Positions 12,501 to 23,379 of a stretch of DNA of 64,000 nt are shown piece after piece. The translations under genes and the position numbers were made by a program. The notes under the pieces are model-generated. The model saw only the letters and a program-made list of their open reading frames with translations, had not been told where the DNA came from and did not search any database. Source of the stretch: Patella vulgata (taxonomy: Eukaryota > Mollusca > Gastropoda > Patellidae); NCBI RefSeq assembly GCF_932274485.2, contig NC_065880.2, forward strand, positions 51,880,894-51,944,893, read 5' to 3'. Position 1 is the first letter of the stretch. Every line of letters starts with the position of its first letter.

Positions 12501-15500
12501 GTAAATATATGGTACATCAACGTTGTGGGTCCTCTAGAGGCCACAATTTTGATCCGATTTAATGAAACTTTAAATTTATGTTTATTTCAAAGATCTTGGT
12601 TCCTTTCGATAATCGCGCATATCCGAAATAACTTCCTGGATTATGCCCCCGGTTTTTCGAAATCTCGCATTGTTAGCTCGTGGACCTGCTAGAACTAAAC
12701 AATTTGTATTCAATTTAAAAAAAAAATGGTTAAATATATCACCGTTACACATCAATGAAGGTTGAGTTTAAATTTCTTAAAAACCTGACCCAAACTACCG
12801 GACACAATGGCCGTTCCTTGTACGCAAATAGTGTAAAAGTATGTGATACCAAGGTTGTGGACAGTCTAGAAGTCACAAATTTTATCCGATTTTGATGAAA
12901 CTTGAAATGTATGATTATAATTCAAAGATCTTGGATAGTTGCGCATATTGGACCGTAATTTCCTGGATTATGGCCCCTGATTGTACGAAAAATCACGTTT
13001 TTATCTTGTGGACCCTCAAGAGGTCACAATTTTTATCCGATTTTAAAAAGCGTTTAAATGTATCAACGTTACACCCTAATGGCGGTTGAGTTCGAAAATC
13101 GGACCGAAACTGCCTGACAAAATGGCCGCTCCTTGTACGCAAATAGTATAAAAGTATGTAATACCAAGGGTGTGGACTCTCTAGAAGTCACAACTTTTAT
13201 CCGATTTTGGTGAAACTTAAAATATATCTTTATATCCCAAATATCTCAGCCCATTTCCATATGCGCGCATTTCAGACCCTAAATTTGTGAATTATGGCCC
13301 CTGATTGTACGAAAAATCGCTTTTTTTTAAGCTTATTCTCTATCCATCTCTTGCAAAATGTGGGCATATCTTGCCTGGCAACCGCTAGTTTATTGTTGAT
13401 TTTGTTCCATCGTGCAATTTGGCCATATATCGTGTAATAAATCCAATGGTTCTTACCATATTTTCGATATCTGGATCTGAAGAAATGTGTTGAAAGCCGC
13501 CAGCAAAGGGTGTTCTTTGGCCTCTTCTGGAGGCATGGCGTGACATTGCTCTAGACGGAGGAGGGATAATACGACCAGTGTCTCTAGAATACATAGTTGT
13601 TCTTGGTCTATCTTCTTCACGTTTAACACCTACTACATTATCATCACCATTTAGTTGATCAGTAAACATCTTTAACTGGTCTCTCCAAGATTCTGTCACG
13701 GGCACTGATGAAAAGAAAATATAGTAACTTACGTACAATGTCATTATCAGGTTGGTTCTTTTTTAAATGAAATCAGCGTTGGAAATTAGATATTTCACTA
13801 TACTGTAGTTATATCAGAGATTTATGCAAATTTAACTCTCAATTTACAAATTGGTTTTTAAGTTGTAACGAGCGCTATTTAGAAAAAAAACACACTAAGT
13901 AGGTTGGTTCTTGGATAGTCAATAATGAGGTGAATTTGTGGTTATTTTGAATATTGTATTACATCGAATTAATTACATTTATTGTCTTGTTGAAAGTTCA
14001 CATTGACTTAGACGAGTGTAGGTATTGTGTTACGTTTTATACGCCCACATTGTCATGTGGATGTACATGTATTATGTCGTCGCCCCTGTCCATCCGTCCG
14101 CCCGTCCACTATTTTGTGGACACTCTACAGGTCACAATTTTTATCCGATATTTAGATATTGGCAAGTATCGGACCATAACTTGATGGATTATGGTCCCTG
14201 ATTTGTTCGAAAAATCACGTTTCTAGCTTGTTGACACTCTAAGAGGTCACAACTTTCATCTGATTTTGATGAAACTTGAAATGCATATTTATAACCCAAA
14301 GATCTTAGTTCCTATCGATATTTGCGCATATCAGATCGTAACTATTTGAACCTGTAGTCTAATGACGTTTCAATAACAGTTTATTAAATTCAGAATGACA
14401 ATTATTATCCGATTAAAAAATAAATGCTTAAATTAAGTTAAATATACCACCGCGACACTATAATGTCGGTTGGGTTCAAATTTCGTGAAAATCAAACGAA
14501 ACTGCCCAACAAAATGTAATGGCCGCTCCTTGTACGCAAATAGTGTAAAAGTATGTAATACCAAGGTTGTGGACCCTCTAGAATTCACAATTTGTATCCG
14601 ATTTTGATGAAACTTAAAATATATACTTTTATCCCAAATATCTCAGTCTCTGTCGATATTTGCGCATTTCCGACCATAACTTCCTGGATAATGGCCCCTG
14701 ACGTTCGGAGCAGAACAGTAGGACGCTAAACCCCATTTCATTTCATGGCCCCTGATTGTACGAAAGGTCGCCTTTTTAAAGCTTGTTCTTTATCCATCTC
14801 TTGCAAAATGTGGGCGTATCTTGCCTGGCAACCACTGGTTTATATTTCTGTCATGGTAAACCCCTACTGAAGAAGATACCAATGGTTTTCCAACCGTGTT
14901 GCTTGTTCCGGAGGGTTCCGATAACAGTTCAAGCTTCAGCACCCATCAAATGTAGGTCTACCAACATTTCCACTGTCGGTTGTGTTGTAGTATTATTGAA
15001 CTCGGGTTAATAATACCGCGGACCTGGCAAATTTCATAAGCAATAAATGTGTCAGATCTGGCATGAAATATATTGTAATTAATGGAATTTCCCAATAAGG
15101 CCATTCTTGTAGAACGGAAACTATAGTTACACGGCTGATGGTGGCAGATTGGAAAAGGTGAGCGGTAACATTACGACCCATGAAAAATTCGTCAGACTGG
15201 GTGCGAAAAATAGCATTATAAGAAATAAAGAAGAAATTATTTGCATGTTCGGCAGATTATTTCACGGGGGAGCTTAGTCAGAGATAAACAGCATGTAAAA
15301 ACATCGCACTATTTGAACCTGTGTCTAATGACGTTTCAATAACAGTTTATTAAATTCAGAATGACAAAAGCTACTCTTTTCTAAGAACCATGGTTTTTTT
15401 GTATGTAGCGTAAACAACATCATATCATATATAAATTTAATTAAACCTTAGAGCGACCACCTCCAAGTTTATTGTTTACCAAATTTCATTTCAAACCATT

Positions 15501-16576
15501 GCAATGGGACGTTCGTGTCAGCGTGACATATACAACAAAAGATCTATTTATGAAGTGATAAGTAATATTATAAACAGTATGTTGTTCAGTAAGTTCAACA
15601 CATACAGACCATGTTAAATCCGCTCTAAATGGCGAACATTCTGTACATTATAAAATTAATGTTTAACGCCATTTGACAAATTCTAATTTAAGTGATGACT
15701 ACTCTTTTCGTAAAAACTGCACACCTAACCATAGAAATTAAAATGATCATACATAAAGCCCCATCCAGACAATCATAAAAACATCAGCATATTTTGTTTG
15801 ACGTTGTGGATTTTCGTCCACACGGTTCGACATCATTTGACATCTGTATGACCATTAACAACAGGAGTTTGAATTTCAATTCATATATACATACACCATA
15901 CCCTACTAGACAATATATTAATATGTGTCATCTATTTATTTGGAGTTGGGGCGGGGGACATCAGCCTTACCGTTGGCTTGTTTATCATTATTTTTTTTTA
16001 TCAGAATGTATGATTCCATTTCCCTTGGGGAGTTGGGTGGCCGAGTAGTCTAGCGAACAAGTTGTAAATCATAAGGCCTGTCATCTTCGATAGAAGGCTT
16101 GACTAGATCTTTAGATTATACCGAGAGAAGATTTGTCATTGTACAAGTTGTGGGTTAAATCCCAAGTGTCTTCATGACAAATAGTAGGGTCATCTGTCTA
16201 ATCCCGTTGCCCCCCCCCCCACACCCACTTCTTAAGGCCCATGCTCGAAAGCGGATTATTCAATAACTGAAATTAATTACCCATGTTAGTTGGATAGGAA
16301 CTGGGATTTGGATGGCTTAATGGTTAGCACGTGCGTGCTGTATCATAAAGTCTGTCATTGAGTCAACTGGCGTGGTTTCGAATCCCCGGTTGTACGTGAT
16401 ATGGAGTAGGGTCGCCTGTCCATCTTCGTGGGTTTTCTCCGGGTCCTCCGGTTTACTCCCACTGCTAAAGACCCCTACGCGCAAGCGAATTATGGAAATA
16501 AAATTGAACCATATGTTAGTCCCGAAATGACCTAGTTTATGCCGAGTGGACGTTAAACCCCCATTTCTCTCTCTCT

Positions 16577-16611
<35 letters not shown>

Positions 16612-17794
16612 GATAGGAACTAGTTAGTTTCAAGTGCACCACATGTGATTACATTTCTCCCCAATTGTATCCACGTGTCTATATCCTATCATTCTACATT
16701 TTTGTGATATCTTTTATAATAATATTGCTTCATTTATTGTTTACGATATGTATTTTATCAACAATAGCCTATCAAAGTCTCGACAAATAGAAAATCTTAC
16801 ATTCATATACACAGATTATATGGTTATCAATGGACCTTTTGGTCATTTCATATATTCTGATTATTTGCTAATGAACTACCCCTTTCATTTTTGGTCTATA
16901 TACATAGATTTATAATGCCTACAATACTAGCTTTTTCGGCTAGTTGTCGGGAACAACGGCGTTATTTTTCTCTGGTAACAAAAAGTGCAAGAACCTTACC
17001 ATACAACCAAATTCGAATGTCTAATGATTATTTTATTCAATATTTACCTAGTCCGACTTTGGGCACTGCTTTCTCTCTAAATGGATAACTATTTAATCCA
17101 GTGAAGTAATTTAATCCGGCCACAGTATTTGTTGAATGACGTTGAGAATCTACGTTAAGTGAATTAACGGGTATACGCCCATTCCATTTGCTTATTTTTG
17201 TTGAGTTATAATTGTTCGGCGGAAATGGTAGACTATATTTTGGAGAAGCAAATATTCCATCATCGTTCACTGAACATATTGGCACATCTAATAAACCTGT
17301 GTGTGAAAAAAACAACAAAGTAATCATAAAGTTATTCATATTTTAACTTTGCTTTATAACAAAATACAAACGTACAGCCTACGTCTTTTACTGTTCATTT
17401 ATTTATACCACAAAGAAAAGGCAGATCTAAAATTATTTTAACGATATAAAACCTTATAAACGATCAAAGATCTTATAAACAATTCGGTGAAAGCTGGAAT
17501 TGTGGTGTGTTTGGTTTTCTGTGTGTTTGGAAACCCGTTTGTTGCATAAATTGGCAGAATACCTTTATTTTAATTGGTTTACATACCTTTAAAATGTCTA
17601 ACTCGACTAGGATGAGGGTTGTGTCTGGTGAAGAACTGACTACGACTAAGTTGACCAAAACGATTTCCTCCTTGCGTTGCTGGACGCTGCCGTAAAAAAC
17701 TATCACTGGCAACTGGTACACCGTTAGATATGTTATCGCGAACAACTAGTCCAGCGGGTCCTGTATTCGGACGAAAAACTTCTGAAAGACTCAT
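9598..17794 (-). CDS. TBATA: TBATA homologue (thymus, brain and testes associated; SPATIAL)
   Basis: Seven coding exons on the minus strand: 17794-17587, 17296-17048, 13704-13457, 11837-11756, 10664-10478, 10050-9914 and 9776-9598 (TAG stop). All have GT..AG borders and phases that join without gaps, giving 429 residues. Family signatures: FGQLSRSQFFTRHNPHPSRV (residues ~45-64), MYSRDTGRIIPPPSRA, and VLTMLCQILQTEDTNAVQAW followed by EKAIVMDLIKAAMVGK. These match human TBATA in order. It is longer than the human protein (~350 residues), chiefly in a low-complexity C-terminal part ending SQNTF. TBATA is linked to thymus stroma and spermatogenesis in mammals; its molecular activity is unknown. 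The ATG sits one base after an acceptor (17796-17798), so a 5' UTR exon lies further upstream. Confidence 0.92.
10885..11146 (-). repeat. SINE-1 copy with 8-bp target-site duplication
   Basis: Same SINE as at 1606-1910. CGTAATGA flanks it at 10877-10884 and 11147-11154. It lacks ~25 bp near the 3' end (block around 'aacatcgtttaatttt'). It lies in the intron between TBATA exons 4 and 5. Confidence 0.9.
11157..11282 (+). repeat. SINE-2 3' fragment
   Basis: Contains 'cttgacagttggaatttgaa', 'aggccgtagcaccgctatcc' and 'gggcaaaatttccc', ending 'attaaagccctatcatttca'. This is the 3' half of SINE-2 as at 50027-50182. It directly abuts the SINE-1 copy. Confidence 0.75.
11993..13390 (+). repeat. Family B element, full-length with tandem core
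   Basis: Head 'tacgcccacattttcatgtg' with a hairpin, then 'cgttgcccctgtccgcccgt'. The core holds about four pairs of alternating ~165-bp sub-units (tgatgaaacttgaaat type and gccggacaaaatggccg type). The tail is 'catctcttgcaaaatgtggg', then 'catatcttgcctggcaaccg'. It occupies most of the intron between TBATA exons 3 and 4 and ends 67 bp before exon 3. It has no coding frame. Confidence 0.8.
14036..14836 (+). repeat. Family B element, shorter copy carrying a nested SINE-2 tail
   Basis: Head near 14036-14106 (tacgcccacattgtcatgtg), a core of about two paired sub-units, and a tail at 14790-14836 (ctcttgcaaaatgtgggcgt then atcttgcctggcaacc). It is interrupted at 14702-14744 by a 43-bp SINE-2 end. 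It also contains the 60-bp block 14341-14400 that recurs at 15308-15366. Confidence 0.8.
14702..14744 (+). mobile_element. Extremely truncated SINE-2 insertion (43 bp) with 11-bp TSD
   Basis: Only the SINE-2 3' end is present (gagcagaacagtaggacgct, then aaaccccatttcatttc). It is flanked by the perfect repeat ATGGCCCCTGA at 14691-14701 and 14745-14755. The target is a family B core unit, so this insertion is younger than the element it entered. Confidence 0.9.
15308..15366. repeat. Duplicate of the 60-bp block at 14341-14400
   Basis: Both copies run from 'actatttgaacctgt' to 'attaaattcagaatgaca' and differ by about one base. The rest of the intron between TBATA exons 2 and 3 (15370-16000) shows no recognisable feature. 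Confidence 0.8.
16020..16260 (+). repeat. Diverged SINE-1 relative
   Basis: Begins with a tRNA-like 'gggtggccgagtagtctagc', then 'cataaggcctgtcatcttcg' and 'gtgggttaaatccc', and later 'gggtcatctgtctaatcccg'. The order parallels SINE-1, but identity is low and the 3' half is lost. It lies just before the young SINE-1 at 16303. It is unlikely to be a working tRNA because the arms do not pair well by eye. Confidence 0.45.
16303..16609 (+). repeat. SINE-1, full-length sense copy with 12-bp TSD
   Basis: Head 'ggatggcttaatggttagca' (A box), 'tggtttcgaatccccgg' (B box), the central CTCCGGGTCCTCCGG block, and a 3' (CT)n tail. TGGATAGGAACT flanks it at 16291-16302 and 16610-16621. This copy best shows the SINE-1 structure: tRNA-like head of the long-variable-arm type, conserved centre, pyrimidine tail. 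Confidence 0.93.
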
Positions 17795-17867
17795 CCTGTA
17801 AGATACCAGAAACCATTAAAATTATTGAAACTGTTGTAAGAGACAATACACCTTAACATACATTAGG

Positions 17868-18055
17868 AAAGAGCTATATCTGCCTATTGCAGGTCTTTCT
17901 TTAGGCCCGAAATTTTATATAAACTATTGATTAGGCATTTATTAACAAAACATAACCATAATCAACTCTCGATGGCAACGAATTCGTCCATGGCCTGAAT
18001 GGCTATTGATTAGGATCGATTGTGCCCGAATTTTATTACACTGAGTTTTTATTTT
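17868..18055 (-). repeat. Family A MITE, partial reverse copy
   Basis: Reads 'agctatatctgcctattgca' then 'ggtctttctttaggcc', and 'ataatcaactctcgatggca'. This is the reverse of the right half of family A. It is truncated and lacks the second terminus. It lies upstream of TBATA. Confidence 0.65.
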
Positions 18056-20640
18056 AAGAAACGCTTTACAATCTATATTGTCTTCCCTCAGTAAGTTATT
18101 TACCAATTTGAGTTACCGTAAGCATTTTCACAAAAGTAGTTCCAGATCTACTGTGTCTAATTGATAGACTGTCCACCTAAGAGTTTTAAAGTGCTCGTAT
18201 TCAATCCACACAGTTAAACTTTTGACCAATTTTCATCAAATTTCCAAGAATATTAAAGGGACAATAACACTCTTGCTGGCTTGAAAGCTCCAGAAAATAA
18301 ATAATATCTCTATCTAAGTACTAGATGTTTAAGTGTCCTACCTGTTGTGTAAATTATCTATTACATCCTATTTTACTTGTCCAGAGGGTTCGAAAATATT
18401 TTTAAATCGAAGTTTCATTTGAAAAGGTTTACGTTAGACGTTTCAAACCATTATGTTGAATATTTCAAAATTTTGAAATAAGGTGTGTTAAGATGAAATT
18501 TGTATCATCAATTAATTGAAATATTCTAAAATAGTACAATTTGTTGACCAGAATAAAGATTGGGACATATCATTCAGTTACAACAAGAGTGGTATTGAGC
18601 CTTTAAGTATTATCAAAGTTTTTTTTGTGTGCAAAAGTAAGATTCTTTAGTCGACAAACTCTAATGTTATGGAATGTGTTCTTCATTACGCAATTACCAG
18701 TATAACATGTAAATATTCTGTTTTTTAACTCGATGTCAGATTGGTATGAACTTTGTACACACTGTTTAGATAGGGTAGAGTGGTTTGTTTGTTAGAGTAT
18801 TTAATATTATCTTTTGTTTATCATTCTCTTATCCTTTGTTCAACTACCAGTTATATTCACTTCATTATTAAATATACAACGATAAAGTCAGAAAAAATCA
18901 ATCAATCACTTATGGCACTGAAAATCTCTAAAATAATGACCCTTCCATGTTATTATCATAACAGTCAGTGTAGAAAAGTAGGACGTTAAACCCCAGGAGT
19001 CAAAATGAAATGAAATAAATTGGTTAAATTTTGATTAAATTTATATTTATAATATATACTTATTTAAAGGGGTATACTATTATGTAAATAAAATGTATTC
19101 TATAATATGTCGTTTATTAGTTGGAAATAATAGACCGCGGTTTGCAATGTATTTATACAATACAATATTGCATAAATTTTGGATGAGTGGTCTTAAATTA
19201 ATTCAAATGATATTGTGCCTGTCAAATTTGTGTCATGTATGAAGAGAATATTTTTCGATATGAGTAATTAGATATCGTTACATTGGCGATATAATCGCTG
19301 CAACGCATCATTAGGTGACATGATCACTCTCATTTTATCACATATTATACGATACACTCTAAGCAGGGCGTAATCTAGCGTGGCCTTAGAAACCAAAAGC
19401 ACTGAAGATACTAGCAGTAATAAATTGTTATTATTAACCATAACTGAATACCAATACTATGCCATGTCATCGTAAATAAACAAAGGAAATAAATAAATGA
19501 AGGCACATTGTCTTCTCCCATAGAGCATTTTATTAATTGGGTCTACATGTACATGTGTTATGTTTAACGGTATGTCAGAGGAGAGGTGTTTTTCTGCACT
19601 AAGTCTAAGGTTTTAAGTTAACATACACGGTCGATTAATATTCCATAAAAATAACACGGGGTCGTAACATTACATTTATTATTATTTATATTTAGGTGAA
19701 TTGAAACATGTCAATACATAGGTTTTCAATAGAATCTTACAAATATTATAGTATATAGTAGTGATAGTAAATTGTACACTATTATTATCATATTTTATTG
19801 TTACATGTACTATAAGAATTCTTCAATATGTTTACTGAAACGAACACCATAACAATGTCATAATAGTATTACAATTTCTGTTTTTCGAGCTTCGGCGTTG
19901 TATATCGCGTGATCTTTACACAATAGGAAGCAGTCAGATTAAAACATATTCGACAATAAAGTACATTTTCATTATTGGACCGGTATTAGATCAATACTTC
20001 TTCTTGCAATTACTACTATGTATACATCAATCATTTTTTATTGAATGAAATAGACACGAAACTTACATCTAAAACAATGACAACTATCACTTGCCATTCT
20101 GTCTTTAAAATTTTGTGAAATGAGAAGATCAATATGAAGAATCCTTCAGGTGTAACATAAAAAACCTTTGGAAATGAGTTGTATCACGTGCACGATCCCA
20201 CCCACCACTACTTATAGCTAACATGGATCGGTATAAGTTAAAATTTCTACAATAAAACGAATTTTGCTATGCTGAATAAGTATTCAATTACATTTCGTCA
20301 GTAATGACCTTACCTCACACCCACGGGCGAATTGTTTGTCATGTTAATGGGTTTAAGACTGGAATATTGAAGGAATACGGTTTATGGAGAGACTTCCACC
20401 ATAAATACATTTAGATGCAATAATTGCATGTCTATAAATAATAGTTGTTACAGACTGTTTAATCATGTAGATTTAATACGCAAACATGGTCACGCAATCG
20501 TCTTTAAGACTACCCTGTGGGTTATATGAAATCTCAACATGCCCCTAATTGATATTTACAAATAATCGATTAATGCACAAACGAGGAACTTTTAGAGAGG
20601 TTTTCTCGAAAATGTAAAATAAAAAAAAAAATGATTTGTA
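18056..20640. other. AT-rich intergenic stretch, no gene recognised
   Basis: No supported frame. The one recognisable piece is a SINE-2 3' end at about 18965-19015 ('aaaagtaggacgttaaaccc' followed by 'atgaaatgaaat'). Confidence 0.4.
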
Positions 20641-20644
20641 GAAT

Positions 20645-21560
20645 TGGACGTAAAGTCCTGTAGATAAACAAGGCAAAATATGTATTGACGCTACTGACAA
20701 AGCTGATGCACTGAATAAATATTTTGCTGAACAATCAAATTTAGAAAATTCAAACGACGACCCACCATTTAGAAACCCCCAAATTCAAGGAGTCTGAAAT
20801 ACGAGATATTATCACACCATTTGCAGTAGGTAAAGCTGAAATACCAGCCTGTATAAATCATAAAAATCATTTACAAATCTGTTCAACTTTCTATAAGAAA
20901 ACTCAGTATTCTCAGATCAATAGAAAGAAGCACAATATATTGCGCCTATATTAAAGAAGGGTACATCATCGTCAATTATTAATTACCGTCCAATATCCCT
21001 ATTAAGTTCCATTAGTAAAATATTCGAAAGGTGTCTTTACAATTTTCTTCTTGATCATAAGATACTAACACCATTCCAATCTGGTTTTATTAAGAAGGAC
21101 TCCACAGTTTGTCAACTTCTTGATCTATATGACCAGATCTGTAAAGCCCTTGACGAAGGTAAAGAAGTGCGATCTGTGTATTTCGATATAGGTAAGGCCT
21201 TTGATAAGGTCTGGCATCGAGGTCTTCTTGCTAAGTTTGACACTATCGGTATATCCGTGGCAATATTTATAGGCTTCTAGAAAGTTACTTATCAGATAGA
21301 CAACAACGGGTAGTTTCTTCAAACTCGTCATTGATTCACGCAGGAGTACCACAGGGATCAGTATTAGGCCCTTTACTTTTCGTTTTCCGTTGTCTACATA
21401 AATGATCTTGTTAACGATATAACATCAAATATACGACTTTTCGCAGACGATACGTCGCTCTATCTTGTCATTGAAGACCCCGTTTCATCTCAAAGAATTT
21501 TAAACTCCGATCTTTGCACAATCAGCAAATGGGATTCTACGTGGAAAGATGCCTTGATTA
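20645..21560 (+). mobile_element. Dead non-LTR retrotransposon (LINE) reverse-transcriptase fragment
   Basis: Translating across frames gives ordered RT motifs: PVDKQGKICIDATDKADALN, NYRPISLLSSISKIFERCLY, PFQSGFIKKDSTVCQLLDLY, the first catalytic region YFDIGKAFDKVWHRGLL, HAGVPQGSVLGPLLF, and RLFADDTSLYLVIEDP, which holds the catalytic FADD box. At least two frame changes occur (after SVYFDIG..TIGI and after GPLLF). Both ends are missing. The motif style is that of the Jockey/CR1 side of LINEs; the clade is not certain. Confidence 0.88.
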
Positions 21561-21954
21561 TTTCCTGAATGATTTTTTAGTTGAAAATACTTGTTTTACT
21601 TACTGCATCTTGATTGACGCTATGTATCTTGATTATTATTACTACCATTATTATTGTACACTGTGAAAACTAAATATAAAATTACAGTGAAAATAACGTT
21701 GTAAAAATGCCACTGCATGTTTTTATACTACAAAGTTACTGTATTAGTGCGGTAACATGGGATTACTGTAAAAATTGGTAAATTAACCATAAAAGTGTAG
21801 TTTTACAAGTTAGAGCTGTATTTTGTTACATGTAACTATGTTTGTTAACATACATAGATGTATGTTGTATTTTAACTGTTTTTATGGGTAATTCTCTATT
21901 CAAACATGTTTAAATACGGGATTTGTGTACAATTTACAGGAAACGTGTAATTGT

Positions 21955-22150
21955 ACACATCTCGGTGGCTAAGTGGGTAAGACGCTGGCTCGCTAGCCTG
22001 GAGGTCGAAAGTTCATCCAGATTTTCCAGTGTGGTTCCCCCTTGTCAGTGATGCAGGCCGGACAAGGATAGCTGCCTAGTCGTTCGGATGGGACGAAACA
22101 CCGAGGTTCCGTGGACACATTGGCGTGCACGTAAAAGATTCCTATTAATC
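21955..22150 (+). repeat. SINE-2, 5' half with intact tRNA-like head
   Basis: Starts 'ctcggtggctaagtgggtaa' (A-box region) and reaches the B-box region, here altered to 'ggtcgaaagttcatcc'. It continues through 'ccccttgtcagtgatgcagg', 'gtcgttcggatgggacga' and 'cacattggcgtgcacgtaaa'. A likely separated 3' end (gaagcagaacagtaggacgt) lies at 22757-22800 after a non-SINE stretch. Confidence 0.75.
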
Positions 22151-22259
22151 TGTTAAAAGTATGTATATATTTAAAGTTATACGTATACTTAAAATACAGT
22201 GTCCGATTTGGAACATCACATGGTTTGTTAACTTGAATGCATATGAATACAAGGCTTAT

Positions 22260-22584
22260 GTAAGATTACATCAAACGTAATATAGAAATACAACCATATT
22301 ATGTCAGTTTACATTATGTAAACTGTATATTAACAGAAATGCCATTTGAATTATTATTTTTACAGCAAATTGTAAATTAACTGTCAAATAGTGACCACAT
22401 CGGTTATTCCCTCTTCGGCCACATGTAAGATTACATCAAACGTAAAGTAAATACAACCATATGTCATTTTACATTGTATGAGCTGTATATTAATAGAAAT
22501 GCCATTTGAAATAGTATTTTTACAACAAAATTGTAAATTTACTGTCAAATAGTGTTCAAATCGGTTATTCCCCTTCGACCACAT
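22260..22584. repeat. Two tandem ~163-bp units
   Basis: The units start at 22260 and 22426, both 'gtaagattacatcaaacgta', and end near 'tcggttattccc...gaccacat'. They share 'gaaatgccatttgaa' and 'taaatttactgtcaaatagtg'. AT-rich and non-coding. Confidence 0.75.
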
Positions 22585-22834
22585 ATCGAATTTTGTGCAA
22601 CATATTTACTGTTATGTCAGTCAGATTAGTCTATTTTAAAGAAATAGGTTATTCAAAATCTGATTGCACCTAACAGGCGTATGGAGACAGTGATATGCCA
22701 TACATTGGCTTGTGTGGGACATGTTGCTTCGTGTCACGCCCCCTACTCTTTCCATTGTAAGAAGCAGAACAGTAGGACGTTAAACCCCATTTTATTTAAT
22801 TTCTTTCCAATATCTAATGAGGTTTTGCATGCTC

Positions 22835-22920
22835 GGCTGAAAGGTTAGCATAACTTTATGTGTTCGCCAGGATCGAACCTAGGACTACTTAGCCGAGTGG
22901 GGAAAAACACATTCCCTTTA
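22835..22920 (-). repeat. tRNA-like cassette shared in inverted orientation with 27110-27200
   Basis: Minus-strand reading gives 'tccccactcggctaagtagt', 'cctaggttcgatcctggcga' and 'acacataaag', with a B-box-like GGTTCGATCC. The copy at 27110-27200 reads the same in plus orientation. The gap between the two box-like motifs is too short for a tRNA, so this is a repeat fragment. Confidence 0.5.
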
Positions 22921-23044
22921 AAAATGTCACCTTTTCAAAGTATATTTCAGGTAAATATACGCTTCGAATTGTATTTTTACTGTAAAATGACTGGTAGAAA
23001 GTTGCCAGTAAAATCACTGTATTTTAACACTGACTTGTAAATGT

Positions 23045-23255
23045 ACTTTGCCTGGATAGCGGCGCTTCGGCCTACTCTTATACTGAATTCCAACTGCCAC
23101 GGGGTCTTTTACGTGCACGCCAATATGTAAATGGAGCCTCGTTTTTCATCCCATCCGAACGACTATACGTTATCCCTTCCAGGCCCTCAGTTCTGCACCA
23201 CTGTCAAAGAGGAATCACTCCGGAAATGGGGTTTAATGTCCTACTTTTCTGGTAG
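23045..23255 (-). repeat. SINE-2, reverse copy
   Basis: Plus strand shows 'ggatagcggcgcttcggcct', 'actcttatactgaattccaa', 'cttttacgtgcacgccaata', 'tcatcccatccgaacgac' and 'ccaggccctcagttctgcac', then 'ggggtttaatgtcctactt'. Head and 3' end orders are mixed, so this is probably a rearranged or composite copy. Confidence 0.65.
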
Positions 23256-23257
23256 TC

Positions 23258-23370
23258 ACGGTGACTCAGTAAGTAAGACGTTGGCTCTCTAACGTTGAGG
23301 TCTCGTGTTCGATCACTGCGTTGGCCGAGAAAGCTCATCGGGAATTTTCCGTTGTGATTACTCTTTACAG
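23258..23370 (+). repeat. SINE-2 5' head fragment
   Basis: 'cacggtgactcagtaagtaa', 'gacgttggctctctaacgtt', 'gaggtctcgtgttcgatcac' and 'ttggccgagaaagctcatcg' form a tRNA-like head with an A-box-like and a GTTCGATCA B-box-like motif. It abuts the reverse copy. Confidence 0.65.
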
Positions 23371-23379
23371 TGTCTGTAA

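Noticed and set aside
12892-13089. Short frames in family B
   Set aside because: Core repeat text with no family signature and no conservation between units.
15794-16048. 84-codon plus-strand frame in a TBATA intron
   Set aside because: No domain, no splice context, and it runs into the diverged SINE-1 relative.
16026-16150. Possible tRNA gene (gggtggccgagtagtctagc)
   Set aside because: Box-like motifs are present but spacing is too long and arms do not pair; better explained as a SINE head.
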